From Salegentibacter tibetensis (GTDB taxonomy: Bacteria; Bacteroidota; Bacteroidia; Flavobacteriales; Flavobacteriaceae), in assembly GCF_020164485.1 (NCBI RefSeq), contig NZ_JAIQZA010000043.1, forward strand, positions 1 to 32,339: a stretch of DNA of 32,339 nucleotides, read 5' to 3'. Below, piece after piece: positions 1 through 7,647 of the stretch; position 1 is the first letter of the stretch, and every line of letters starts with the position of its first letter. Made by a program: the position numbers and the translations under genes. The notes under the pieces are model-generated. The model was not told the DNA's origin, did no database searches, and saw nothing but the letters and a program-made list of their open reading frames with translations.

Positions 1-16
1 ATATTTATGAACTCAA

Positions 17-1099
17 ATGGGTTGTAAGAAAATCACATACCGGAATTTTACTTTTTTGGAGGTCATCCACCGAAAAAATGCGACCGAAAATTTTATTTTG
101 GGCTTAAACAGAGTACACTTAGGGAACATTAGACTGTCCTACTCTGATGCTGATAATAATGGTTCTGTAAATAGTTCTGAAATCCTCGATGAGAAGAATT
201 ATTACCCTTTTGGTGGGGAACACGCTGGATATAATACTGCCGTCAAAGGAACTTATCACCCCTATGGATTTGGAGGTAAGGAAGAAAATGATGAACTCGG
301 TTTACAATGGATGGACTTTGGAGCGAGGAACTATGACAAATGGCTTGGACGCTGGATGAATCTCGATCCATTGGCAGAGCAGATGAGAAGGCACTCGCCT
401 TACAACTATGCTTTTGATAACCCTATAAAGTTTATTGACCCTGATGGGATGGCACCATATAGTAGTGGTTGTTGTGGGCCACCAGGAGGAATACAGATTG
501 CAGGATTAGGTAATATGCTTAATACCATTAAGAGGTTTGGAGATAATTTAAGTAATGGAGATGGCTTAGTTACTGCATATGCAAAAGCGGTACGAGATGA
601 CCCTGTTTTAGAAATGGTAGCAGATGAGCTTCCAGGAGCAGGAGAAGCTTTAGATATTTCTAAAGGTAATTATGGAAGTGCTGCGTTGGGAATTATACCT
701 TTTGCGAAAAAAATAAAGAAAGGTGTAGAAATAGCTGTAGACCTAAAGAACACATCAAAGAAAGCAGAAAAAACTTATCAGACTTATACTAAAAAAGCAA
801 AGGACCCTTCGAAAAACGGAGATTATTCAGGGAGGACGAGTGGAACAGATACGCCAAGAAAGAACATTGAGAACAGAGATAAAAGCCATCATATGAATGA
901 TACTCACGGTCCTGCAACACTTGACAAATCATCAGCGAACAAAGATGCTATTAGAGGTCGCGAGCATCAAAACATACAAAATAATGGTGGCGCCCAATCA
1001 AAAGGCGGAACATCTGGAAACAGAATAGAAGGAGTTAGTGATAAGAATCCTAAAAAACAGCAGTATATAGATGCTGCTAAAAAAGAATTTGACAACTAA
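17..1099 (+). CDS. Orphan RHS tip with C-terminal nuclease-like toxin domain (5'-truncated RHS)
   Basis: This is the 3' end of an RHS polymorphic toxin without the long YD-repeat barrel. Recognisable RHS core starts near nucleotide 107 (HLGNIRLSYSD) and continues through NYYPFGGEHAGYN, YGFGGKE, ARNYDKWLGRWMNLDPLAEQ and IDPDGMAP (about residues 33-146). The first 30 or so residues do not resemble RHS, and the true translation start is unknown. The C-terminal domain (about residues 260-360) contains YSGRTSGTDTP, RDKSHH and AIRGREHQ, a pattern that reminds me of GIY-YIG/URI-type nucleases; this assignment is tentative. The gene is followed 1 nt later by an Imm26-like gene, the usual toxin-immunity order. 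It probably serves as a spare tip that can recombine with a full RHS gene. A 26-bp stretch of its core (365-390) is identical to the second orphan tip at 8507-8532. Confidence 0.72.
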   Translation: MGCKKITYRNFTFLEVIHRKNATENFILGLNRVHLGNIRLSYSDADNNGSVNSSEILDEKNYYPFGGEHAGYNTAVKGTYHPYGFGGKEENDELGLQWMDFGARNYDKWLGRWMNLDPLAEQMRRHSPYNYAFDNPIKFIDPDGMAPYSSGCCGPPGGIQIAGLGNMLNTIKRFGDNLSNGDGLVTAYAKAVRDDPVLEMVADELPGAGEALDISKGNYGSAALGIIPFAKKIKKGVEIAVDLKNTSKKAEKTYQTYTKKAKDPSKNGDYSGRTSGTDTPRKNIENRDKSHHMNDTHGPATLDKSSANKDAIRGREHQNIQNNGGAQSKGGTSGNRIEGVSDKNPKKQQYIDAAKKEFDN

Positions 1100-1100
1100 A

Positions 1101-1562
1101 ATGAAAAGGCAAAGAAGAACAACGGGTTCAATAGTCGAAATTGATTTAAAAGATGGAAACTACTGTTATGCTCAAATATTAGAGGAGGGATTAGTCTTTT
1201 TTGATTTAAGAACAAAGGGACATTTAAGTGATTTTGAAGTTTTATCAGATTGTTCTGTTTTGTTCTTCTTATCAGTATATCGTGACGTAATATCACAAGG
1301 AAAATGGTTGAAAGTAGGCAAACTGCCTATCCGTAAGGAGTTCGAAGTATTGCCGATGCAATTTATTCAAGATAATCTTAATCCAGATAGATTTGAACTT
1401 TACGATCCAAACACTGGTGAGATCACAAAGACTACAAAAGAAAAAGTTATTGGATTGGAGCCAGCAGCAGTATGGGAAGCTAATCACGTAGAAGATAGAT
1501 TGAGAGATCATTATGATGACCAACCAAATATATGGTTAGAACAATTGAAGCCTCAAGTATAA
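1101..1562 (+). CDS. Imm26-like immunity protein
   Basis: Cytoplasmic protein of 153 residues, placed 1 nt after the RHS tip stop codon. I chose the ATG at 1101 because an upstream in-frame ATG at 1071 lies inside the toxin gene. The N-terminal pattern (RQRRTTGSIVEIDLKDGNYCYAQ, read in parts) matches the Imm26 family of immunity proteins, which begin with a basic stretch, then G-x-(I/V)-x-x-I, then a Y-A-(R/Q) strand. The expected role is to bind and neutralise the adjacent C-terminal toxin. A strong hairpin terminator follows immediately. I am fairly confident of the immunity role from position and moderately confident of the family. Confidence 0.7.
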   Translation: MKRQRRTTGSIVEIDLKDGNYCYAQILEEGLVFFDLRTKGHLSDFEVLSDCSVLFFLSVYRDVISQGKWLKVGKLPIRKEFEVLPMQFIQDNLNPDRFELYDPNTGEITKTTKEKVIGLEPAAVWEANHVEDRLRDHYDDQPNIWLEQLKPQV

Positions 1563-1568
1563 AAAAAG

Positions 1569-1600
1569 GAGCTACTCGAAATTGAGTGGCTCTTTTTTTA
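1569..1600. terminator. Bidirectional hairpin terminator
   Basis: GAGCTACTC (1569-1577) pairs with GAGTGGCTC (1584-1592) around a 6-nt loop, with A7 on the left and T7 on the right. It lies between the plus-strand Imm26-like gene and the minus-strand DUF695-like gene, so it can end transcription from both sides. Confidence 0.85.
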
Positions 1601-2065
1601 AATATTTTCTTTACAACTTTCTAAATACCATTTAGGATATTCCCATTCTTCGTCAAAGCTAATATTATAATCAAATTCTAAAGGATATTCTTCGTTATGA
1701 ATTATATTTTTTAAAAATTGACTTACTGGATCTGGGTCATAAATCCTCCATAATAGCTGTCTTGTTGCATTCCAAGTTATTCTGCCCAAGAAAAGAGCAT
1801 TTGGTTTTTCCTTGTTTTTTCCTTTTATTTTGTCATCTAAAAAATCTTCAAATTTATCAGCTTTTAGTACTTGCTCTTTTGTCGGCATACCATTTTCAAT
1901 TAAATCATCAAAATTTAATATTAATGAACAATGCCAAGAAAAAACCTCTTTAGGCTCAAAATTAATTAAACTAATATTAATAACACCAATAGCTGGTAAA
2001 TCTTCTTTTTTGAAATTAATAATTTGATAGTGTTCTTTTGGAATTACAACTTTATTTTCTTCCAT
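1598..2065 (-). CDS. DUF695-like protein of unknown function
   Basis: Protein of 155 residues without a signal peptide or membrane segment. The middle contains NGMPTKEQ, FEDFLDDK and LFLGRITWNATRQLLWRIYD, which resembles the DUF695 family (G-x-P, a short acidic stretch, then a 'lvGr.T..g.R...fY..d' strand pair). The function of that family is unknown to me, but such genes are often found singly near polymorphic toxin loci, so an orphan immunity role is possible. It converges on the Imm26-like gene with a shared terminator and starts 13 nt downstream of the XRE gene end, so it may be co-transcribed with that regulator. Confidence 0.55.
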   Translation of the reverse strand: MEENKVVIPKEHYQIINFKKEDLPAIGVINISLINFEPKEVFSWHCSLILNFDDLIENGMPTKEQVLKADKFEDFLDDKIKGKNKEKPNALFLGRITWNATRQLLWRIYDPDPVSQFLKNIIHNEEYPLEFDYNISFDEEWEYPKWYLESCKENI

Positions 2066-2078
2066 TTAGATTTAGTTT

Positions 2079-2408
2079 TTATGCGTAAGTATTACGAGCC
2101 TTGGCATCACGCACAAGTGCATTAATCGTAGTAAAAATATGCTCTCTATCTTCGGTATTCAGTTTTTGTAAACTCGTAACAATATCCACGATACCTTTAT
2201 CAAGTTCCAAGTCAGATAAGCCCGTTAAATAATCTAAAGATACTTCCAAAGCTTTAGCAATTTTAAAAGTAGTTTCAATAGAGGGTTTTACTTCATCACG
2301 TTCATAGCGTCCAATCACAGGAGCGTGAGCACCAATCTGTTTAGCAAGTTCATCTTGCGAAATCTTCTTCTTTTTACGAGTGCTTAATAAACGTTCGCTA
2401 AACAACAT
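2079..2408 (-). CDS. XRE-family HTH transcriptional regulator
   Basis: Complete 109-residue regulator. The N-terminal half is a Cro/CI-type helix-turn-helix: SERLLSTRKKKKISQDELAK, then IGAHAPVIGRYER (recognition helix) and PSIETTFKIAKALEVSLDYL. The C-terminal half (LNTEDREHIFTTINALVRDA) is the helix common to small Bacteroidota XRE regulators. It is the only intact member in the window; relics of related regulators lie near 10.1-10.7 kb and 17.0-17.4 kb. It is divergent from the primase-like relic at 2544, and a palindrome in the intergenic region is a plausible operator, so it may have repressed the mobile element. Confidence 0.85.
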   Translation of the reverse strand: MLFSERLLSTRKKKKISQDELAKQIGAHAPVIGRYERDEVKPSIETTFKIAKALEVSLDYLTGLSDLELDKGIVDIVTSLQKLNTEDREHIFTTINALVRDAKARNTYA

Positions 2409-2496
2409 AAGTTCTAAATATACCAGTTAAGTAAAGTAATGCACAAATATATAAAACAAAAATTATCTATCTAGTGATTATATTGTTTGATTAGTA

Positions 2497-2526
2497 AGAA
2501 CATATTTTATATTTAATATATGTTCT
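2497..2526. promoter_or_regulatory. Palindrome in the divergent XRE/mobile-element intergenic region
   Basis: Perfect 9-bp arms AGAACATAT (2497-2505) and ATATGTTCT (2518-2526) with a 12-bp AT-rich spacer. It lies just before the primase-like reading frame and opposite the XRE gene. A related half site (AGTTCT) occurs at about 2410. An operator for the XRE protein is the simplest reading; the AT-rich context means chance cannot be excluded. Confidence 0.4.
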
Positions 2527-2543
2527 AAAAATATTTTTCAACA

Positions 2544-3945
2544 ATGTTAGATACTACCAATCCAAATAGCTACCAATACCATACGAAACATTTACAAATC
2601 AATATCCTTGGCGGTGTTAAGACCAATAAAATGGAAAGTATGCGTATCACGATGAGCATCCAAAAACCAGAAGGTTATAATGTATTGCGCCACAGCCTGG
2701 ACTTGTATAATGACAACCAGGTAGAAAAGTTCACGAGAAAAATAGCGGAGCGGTTGGAGATAGGAACGAGTGTAGCAAGAAAGACCTTACAGGAACTCAC
2801 CAAAGAACTGGAAAACCACCGTTTTTTACTTGTTGAAAAGGAGCAGCAGGCTGCTGCACCTTATTACAAAGAACTTGCGGCAACAGAACAGAAAGCCGCA
2901 GAGGCATTTTTAAAAAAGGACAATTTACTAAAGCGTACCAATGAACTTATTGGAAAGTCGGGTGTGATCGGCGAGGAAAGCAATAGGCTTACGATGTTTT
3001 TGATCTTCACCAGCAGAAAGACCCCCAACCCTTTGCATTGCATTAGCCTGGGCAGTTCCGGGGTCGGTAAAACGCATAGAAGATCTTGACGGGGCAGAAA
3101 GCGTGCTCTATCCACTCCGGGAACTACAATCCAAAAAGCGCATTACCAAAACGGTCGTACATAAAGATGCCAAAGGCGACACCAAAACCATCCACCTAAC
3201 TGTTGAAGGCCCTGTAAGTGTTGCTGGCTGTACAACGCAGGAAAGTATTTACGAGGACAACAGCAACCGCTCCTTCTTACTCTATATTGACGAAAGTGAG
3301 CAGCAGGATAAAAAAATAATGCAATACCAGCGCAGGGCTTCCGCAGGAAAGATAAATGATGAGGAAGAAATACAAGCAAAGGAATTATTAAAGAACGTAC
3401 AGCGTTTACTCAAACCTGTAAAAGTCATAAATCCCTATGCTGAATTTTTAGAACTCCCACAATTTGTATTTAAACCGAGAAGGACGAACAGCCATTACCT
3501 GCAATTTATTGAAGCCATCACTTTTTATTGCCAGTGGCAAAGACAAAAAAAATATGACGAGCAAACTGGTGAGGAGTACATCGAAACCACCATCGATGAC
3601 ATACAGGAAGCCAATGAACTTATCATTGATGTTTTGTTGCGCAAAAGCGATACGCTCACCGGAGCCTGTAGAAACCATTTGGAAAGCTTGAAAGATTATC
3701 TGATTAGGAACAACCAGACCACGTTTACCAATGCCGAAATACGCAGGAACCTACGCATAAAAGAAAGTACGCTGCGCTGGTACCACAAACATCTATTGGC
3801 AGAAAACTATATCCAAAGAATTAAGAAAGCAATGACCAAAAGTTACTGTTTTGAAATCGTTGACCTGGGCGAATATACCAACCTCAAAAAGCAAATAAAC
3901 AAAGCCTTACAAGACTGCATTGATAGGATAAAAGGTGCAAAGTAA
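2544..3945 (+). pseudogene. Decayed mobile-element primase/helicase-like gene
   Basis: Two adjacent reading frames (2544-3089 and 3103-3945) are pieces of one protein of the kind carried by Bacteroidota elements with paired recombinases. The first piece starts with LDTTNPNSYQYHTKHLQI and LGGVKTNKMESMRIT and runs to a Walker A motif, GSSGVGKTH. It then goes out of frame and stops. Reading in the other frame from about 3068 gives KRIEDLDGAESVLYPLREL, which looks like the Walker B strand of the same ATPase. An internal deletion between Walker A and Walker B therefore removed part of the ATPase core. The second piece has a C-terminal winged-helix-like region (TFTNAEIRRNLRIKESTLRW). From memory of the family, an N-terminal primase part (CHC2/Toprim) usually precedes this; none is visible upstream. 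Probably non-functional. Confidence 0.7.
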
Positions 3946-3951
3946 CCAGCA

Positions 3952-4028
3952 AAGTCGCAACCAACTCGCAAATACCCTGTTTGCGAGGTTAATTATATAA
4001 CTATCAATTAATTAACCACAACTCGCAA
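3952..4028. repeat. Clustered TCGCAA repeats and two inverted repeats upstream of the recombinases
   Basis: In the 109-nt gap before the first recombinase, TCGCAA recurs: GTCGCAACC near 3952, CTCGCAAA at 3965-3972, its exact inverse TTTGCGAG at 3980-3987 (7-nt spacer), and CTCGCAAT near 4022. A second perfect inverted repeat, GGTTAATTA (3987-3995) and TAATTAACC (4009-4017), abuts it. Such a cluster suggests a recombinase-binding region or an operator controlling the integrase operon. Confidence 0.55.
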
Positions 4029-4054
4029 TACAACCAAAAAAATGCAACCGACCT

Positions 4055-4972
4055 ATGAAAAAATCCATACTCAAAAACCCAAGTTACAAAGCAATCCTAA
4101 TCGACTTTACGTCGTGGCTGGACGTGTTGGGATATAGTGAGGGAATGCGGAAGAACTATCCACACCACCTGTGCGAATTCTTTTATTGGTTGGAGCAACA
4201 CCAGATAAACCTAATCGATCACATCCAAAAAGAGCATTTAAAAGATTACTATAATAACCTGAAACAACGGCCCAACAAAACAAGGCAGGGCGCACTATCT
4301 TCCAGCTCACTCAACCATCATCAACAGGCAATACACAAGTTCAGGGATTATTTGGTAAAGCATCACAAAAAGCCTTTTAACATCTATATCAAGCGGGAGA
4401 AAGTAAGTGAAGAACGATTAAAATACTGTACCCAAAAGGAAGTCAGGCAATTATTTAAAGCCACCAAACACAGCCACGAGCTGCACCGGTTCAGGGCAAG
4501 GCATAAAGCAATGTTGGTCTGTATGTACAGCCTTGGAATGCGCAGGAACGAAGTGATCAACCTAATGCTCAATGATATTTTATGGGACAGGCAGCGGGTA
4601 TTTGTTCGAAAGGGAAAGAACTACAAAGAGCGTTTTATACCTATCAATAGGTACAATCTAAAGATCCTCGAAGATTATGTTTTTGATGCCCGGATAGATT
4701 TTAAATACGCATCACAGAGCGACTATGTTTTTGTATCCAGGCGGGCTGAACAGTTAAGCGGTGCAGGTCTGGAATGGAACCTGAGGCAAATCGTTAAAGC
4801 TACCAATAGCGAAGATCTGCAACACAAGAAAATTACCCCGCATATGTTGCGCCATTCCATAGCCACCCATTTTTTACAGGCAGGAATGAAAATAGAGGAC
4901 ATACAACAGTTTTTGGGACACGCATCCTTAGAAAGCACTCAAATCTATACCCATATTTTAAAGGAAGAATAG
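4055..4972 (+). CDS. Tyrosine recombinase (canonical partner)
   Basis: Site-specific recombinase of 305 residues, XerC/D-like size. The N-terminal SAM-like core-binding domain covers about residues 10-110. The catalytic domain has all expected residues: Arg163 in SLGMRRNEV, Lys near 186-188 in VRKGKNYKERFIP, His263 and Arg266 in PHMLRHSIATHF, His289 in FLGHASLEST, and the nucleophile Tyr298. It should cut and rejoin DNA through a 3'-phosphotyrosine intermediate. The second recombinase starts 2 nt after its stop, so the two are surely translated from one message. The TCGCAA repeat cluster immediately upstream is a candidate binding or regulatory site. The gene appears intact although the adjacent helicase-like gene is broken. 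Confidence 0.92.
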   Translation: MKKSILKNPSYKAILIDFTSWLDVLGYSEGMRKNYPHHLCEFFYWLEQHQINLIDHIQKEHLKDYYNNLKQRPNKTRQGALSSSSLNHHQQAIHKFRDYLVKHHKKPFNIYIKREKVSEERLKYCTQKEVRQLFKATKHSHELHRFRARHKAMLVCMYSLGMRRNEVINLMLNDILWDRQRVFVRKGKNYKERFIPINRYNLKILEDYVFDARIDFKYASQSDYVFVSRRAEQLSGAGLEWNLRQIVKATNSEDLQHKKITPHMLRHSIATHFLQAGMKIEDIQQFLGHASLESTQIYTHILKEE

Positions 4973-4974
4973 TT

Positions 4975-5868
4975 ATGGACTACCAGGAATATTTAGAGCA
5001 GAATAATTATAGCAGGACAACAATAGCACATTATGTTGAGCGTCTGGTTGAGTTCCAAAAATGGTTAAAAAGCAGAAGGTTTAAAGCAACGGAAATCGAT
5101 TATAAAACCAATCTTGGGTACATAAAACATCTAAAACAAAAAGGGCTGCAGGTACAGACCATAAACAACCATATTGTAACGCTGCGCAACTATTTTGATT
5201 ACCTGATCGAAATTAATGAAAGAGCGGAAAACCCACTCGATGAAGTGTCAGTAAAAGGAACGATAAAAAGGGTATTGCACAACCTGTTGGGTCCTGACGA
5301 ACTGGAAGATCTATACTACTCCTACGAAACCGAGAACTTTAGCAAGTTTACGAATTATAAAATCCAATTGACTGCAAAACGCAACAAAGTAATAACAGGC
5401 TTAATTGTCTATCAAGGTTTAAATACAACCAATCTCAAAAGTTTATTATTGGAACATCTGGAACTCTACAAAGGCAAAATCTATGTGCCGAGCACCAGAA
5501 GGAACAACAGCCGAACAATGGAACTCAAATCCTGGCAGGTACTTGACCTTTTAGAATACGTCAACGGAATAAGGCCACAGCTGGCTCAAAGCAATAACCT
5601 ACACAACGATCACTTGTTCATCCCTCAAACCCACTTCAATGACCTGGTACAAAGAGGAATTATAAAACGGTTGAAAGAGATCAACTACAAAGCTGGAAAT
5701 GTAAACCATTTACGGGCGTCCGTAATCGTGAATTGGCTGAGTCAATTTAATATTAGAAAGGTTCAATACCTGGCCGGACACAAGTATATATCCTCGACGG
5801 AAAGTTACCGACAGAATAATCTTGAGAGTTTACAGGAAGCCATAAACCAGTTCCATCCCCTAAACTGA
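4975..5868 (+). CDS. Tyrosine recombinase homologue with altered active site (divergent partner)
   Basis: A 297-residue protein with the fold and size of a tyrosine recombinase. The SAM-like domain covers about residues 1-90 and the catalytic-like domain about 105-297. Key positions are changed: the first catalytic Arg is Asn150 (YQGLNTTNLKSL, where GLRxxEL is expected), and the His of HxxR is Asn244 (VNHLRAS, Arg247 kept). His269 (LAGHKYISSTESY) and Tyr278 are present. It is therefore unlikely to catalyse full recombination alone. It may form a heterotetramer with the canonical enzyme encoded just upstream, as Xer-type pairs do, giving asymmetry or directionality. A defective decay product is the alternative, but the reading frame is open and well composed throughout. 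Confidence 0.85.
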   Translation: MDYQEYLEQNNYSRTTIAHYVERLVEFQKWLKSRRFKATEIDYKTNLGYIKHLKQKGLQVQTINNHIVTLRNYFDYLIEINERAENPLDEVSVKGTIKRVLHNLLGPDELEDLYYSYETENFSKFTNYKIQLTAKRNKVITGLIVYQGLNTTNLKSLLLEHLELYKGKIYVPSTRRNNSRTMELKSWQVLDLLEYVNGIRPQLAQSNNLHNDHLFIPQTHFNDLVQRGIIKRLKEINYKAGNVNHLRASVIVNWLSQFNIRKVQYLAGHKYISSTESYRQNNLESLQEAINQFHPLN

Positions 5869-6043
5869 AAAAGCCAACGCGCGCCAACCCTTCTGCGGTT
5901 TTTACATCACGATTTTTGTAGCCGACCCTCACGCGGCACATTGCTTGTTTTGTTCAAAATTGTCTATTGATAAAGAGCGGTTCCACAAAAAAGCAAAGAG
6001 CCGCTACCCGAGCGCAGGACAAAAATCCCGCCGTAAAAACCGC

Positions 6044-6150
6044 CCCAAGCTATGTTTACATAACGGTCTGTTATAGGCGCGGGAGACAAATCCGGAACTC
6101 TGAAAGAAGCCCCGTACCGGCCCATAACGCCATTATGTAAAATAGTCGAC
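6044..6150 (-). repeat. attC-like imperfect palindrome A
   Basis: This 107-bp element has two nested pairs of complementary boxes, as in integron attC sites. The outer pair is ACATAA (near 6058) with TTATGT (near 6133). The inner pair is GTTATAGGC (near 6070) with GCCCATAAC (near 6119), one mismatch. About 4-5 nt separate outer from inner boxes on each side, and a loop of about 40 nt lies in the middle. Its outer ends (CCCAAGCTATGTTTACATAA on the left, TTATGTAAAATAG on the right) recur, inverted, in element B at 7238-7323, while the centres differ. It sits directly downstream of the small minus-strand ORF at 6180-6446. Strand is assigned from that neighbour. A REP-like element is the alternative. 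Confidence 0.5.
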
Positions 6151-6179
6151 ACCACCAGCCGCACAGATCCGAACTGAAA

Positions 6180-6446
6180 TTATAGCTCTGTACTGCATAC
6201 CATTATTTTATGGGAGCAATTAAAAGGATTATCATCAATAGGAAAAGGCTCGCACAAAACTTCAAAACTTCCTTCCGGCACATTTTTAAGATGATTATTG
6301 TTATGGGCAAACTCAGGAACTATGTCGAGATGTTCGATAATATCTCCTTTTTTAGGAAGCTTGCTAAACTGCATATAAGTTCCGCCATAGCAAGGGGCAG
6401 ACCAGTCATTGGTTCTTGTTTTATAGATGTCAATATAGACGTTCAT
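6180..6446 (-). CDS. Small hypothetical protein, possible cassette gene
   Basis: Open reading frame of 88 codons, starting MNVYIDIYKTRTNDWSAP and ending CSHKIMVCSTEL. Composition is protein-like (mixed charged and hydrophobic residues, two short beta-type stretches, four Cys) and no signal peptide or membrane segment is seen. I do not recognise a family. The strongest argument for it being real is context: its stop lies 30 nt before an attC-like palindrome, the arrangement of a gene cassette. An opposite-strand frame over the same interval has poorer composition. Confidence 0.5.
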   Translation of the reverse strand: MNVYIDIYKTRTNDWSAPCYGGTYMQFSKLPKKGDIIEHLDIVPEFAHNNNHLKNVPEGSFEVLCEPFPIDDNPFNCSHKIMVCSTEL

Positions 6447-6525
6447 AAAAATGATTTTTAGTGAATTACAAAAATACCACTATCCCTTAAGTGCTACAAA
6501 AACATAAACTCAGAATTGATTTTGA

Positions 6526-6575
6526 AAGAGCAAAGGACTGAAAATCCTTGTGCCTTACTCAAACCCCGGCACTCA
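6526..6575 (+). pseudogene. tRNA-Phe-like relic
   Basis: The stretch AGAGCAAAGGACTGAAAATC with CCTTGTG reads as the end of a D-arm plus a complete anticodon arm: stem AAGGA/TCCTT around loop CTGAAAA, anticodon GAA (Phe). The following bases (TCAAACCCCGGCAC) look like a damaged T-arm and acceptor. No 5' acceptor or full D-arm precedes it, so it is not a functional tRNA. Such 3' tRNA fragments are commonly left by integrating elements. Confidence 0.45.
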
Positions 6576-6658
6576 ATCGGCGTTTGCCTATCATTTTTAA
6601 AAGCCGAAGACCTCCACGCTTAGGCCTGCCCAGATCTTCATCTTTTAAAAACGTAACC

Positions 6659-6691
6659 GACCTCCTGAACCACAATCAGGAGGTCATTTTT
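6659..6691 (+). terminator. Hairpin terminator
   Basis: Perfect 10-bp stem GACCTCCTGA (6659-6668) and TCAGGAGGTC (6676-6685), 7-nt loop, followed by ATTTTTAT. It lies after the tRNA-like relic, with no intact gene in front of it on the plus strand, so it may be the surviving end of a lost transcription unit. Confidence 0.75.
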
Positions 6692-6961
6692 ATAGGCTCC
6701 AAAAAGGGTGTTTTACGTTGTCCTTTTTTTGAATCTCGGCTTCAGGTATCTTAGAAAAATTAATGTCACACCTTATTCGAATGCTTGGTTATACCTTCGT
6801 TCATAAGGGTTTAGGAGTTGTTTGAAAAATTTGAGGTTCAAAAAACTTGACATTGTTCAATTGATGAGTAAAGTAAGATATAACCACAGGCAAGCCTAAA
6901 ATAAAAAACAGGTCCTTTAAACAGGTTGAAAGCCTTGTGGATGAATTTAAAACCTATAAAA

Positions 6962-7144
6962 ATGGAAATTTTATGTTTAACCATCTTAGCGATAATAATT
7001 ATCTACTGGATAATGCCAACTAAGAAAATGCGGGCTGTCAATAAGGAATTGAAATCCTTATTACAGGTCTTCCCTGTCACGGGTGTGATAAATGCTGTAA
7101 TGCAGAATAAAAGGAAGTCCGATGATACTTCAAAAGAGGAATAG
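6962..7144 (+). CDS. Small single-span membrane protein
   Basis: Sixty-residue protein. I prefer the ATG at 6962 over one at 6926 because it starts directly before the hydrophobic segment (EILCLTILAIIIIYWIM). A basic, polar tail follows (KKMRAVNKELKSLL, then QNKRKSDDTSKEE), predicting an inner-membrane protein with a cytoplasmic C-terminus. A second protein of the same design is at 7648-7842, so this may be a small paralogous pair. The function is unknown. An attC-like palindrome follows about 95 nt downstream, the same gene-then-palindrome order as at 6180/6044 but in the opposite orientation. Confidence 0.5.
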   Translation: MEILCLTILAIIIIYWIMPTKKMRAVNKELKSLLQVFPVTGVINAVMQNKRKSDDTSKEE

Positions 7145-7237
7145 CGGAGGGCTGAAGTGTTGGGGCTGCTCCGCTTTTGAAGTACTAGCCCCAGTGGCGA
7201 TTGAACGTCCCGCAAGAGTGAGTAGGGCAAAGGCAAA

Positions 7238-7323
7238 GTCGGCTATTTTACATAGTTTTATTATGGCTCAGGAAGTCAGAGGGAATGCTGCCATAATGCC
7301 CAATTATGTAAACATAGCTTGGG
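7238..7323 (+). repeat. attC-like imperfect palindrome B (inverted copy of A)
   Basis: An 86-bp element in opposite orientation to element A. Its right end (TTATGTAAACATAGCTTGGG, 7304-7323) is the exact reverse complement of 6044-6063, and its left end (GGCTATTTTACATA) matches the right end of A with one change. The inner boxes TTATGGC (7261-7267) and GCCATAA (near 7290) pair perfectly although their sequence differs from the inner boxes of A. Conserved ends with covarying inner boxes are what attC sites show. Confidence 0.5.
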
Positions 7324-7445
7324 AAAAATGCTTTTGCCCGTTCCCGTTTAGCAACTTTTTTTGGATCTTTCTGTCAGTCTTAAATACTTTAAAAAGTGTT
7401 GCCGGGAACTATCAGAGAGCTGAAGCCCGGAAGTGGATAGGGAAA

Positions 7446-7604
7446 ATGGAACTGCGAACCTTGCTGGAAAAGCATCAGAAAATAAAAATCAAAAAAACTT
7501 TTTTAGCCATAAACGCAGTGTTTATAGGGCTTAATGAAAAGTTGAAAAGTGATGTCCTTTTTTTTGATGAGCATACTATTCACTTTTACAGGAATCATGA
7601 TTAA
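7446..7604 (+). CDS. Short hypothetical ORF, possibly a gene fragment
   Basis: A 52-codon frame from an internal ATG (MELRTLLEKHQ to LFFDEHTIHFYRNHD). The frame stays open further upstream to 7122, but that extension runs through attC-like element B and has repeat-like composition, so I do not accept it. The C-terminal sequence looks protein-like, but no family is recognised. It may be the 3' end of a gene whose 5' part was replaced by the repeat. Confidence 0.25.
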   Translation: MELRTLLEKHQKIKIKKTFLAINAVFIGLNEKLKSDVLFFDEHTIHFYRNHD

Positions 7605-7647
7605 AGTATAAAACAGAATAATTAAAAAAAATAAAAACCCAAATATT

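Noticed and set aside
6548-6754. A 68-codon frame after the tRNA-like relic
   Set aside because: It runs through the damaged T-arm and the perfect terminator hairpin; its composition is not protein-like.
7122-7604. A 160-codon open frame read as one protein
   Set aside because: Its first half runs through attC-like element B and translates repeat DNA; only the last 50 or so codons look protein-like, and these are listed with low confidence.
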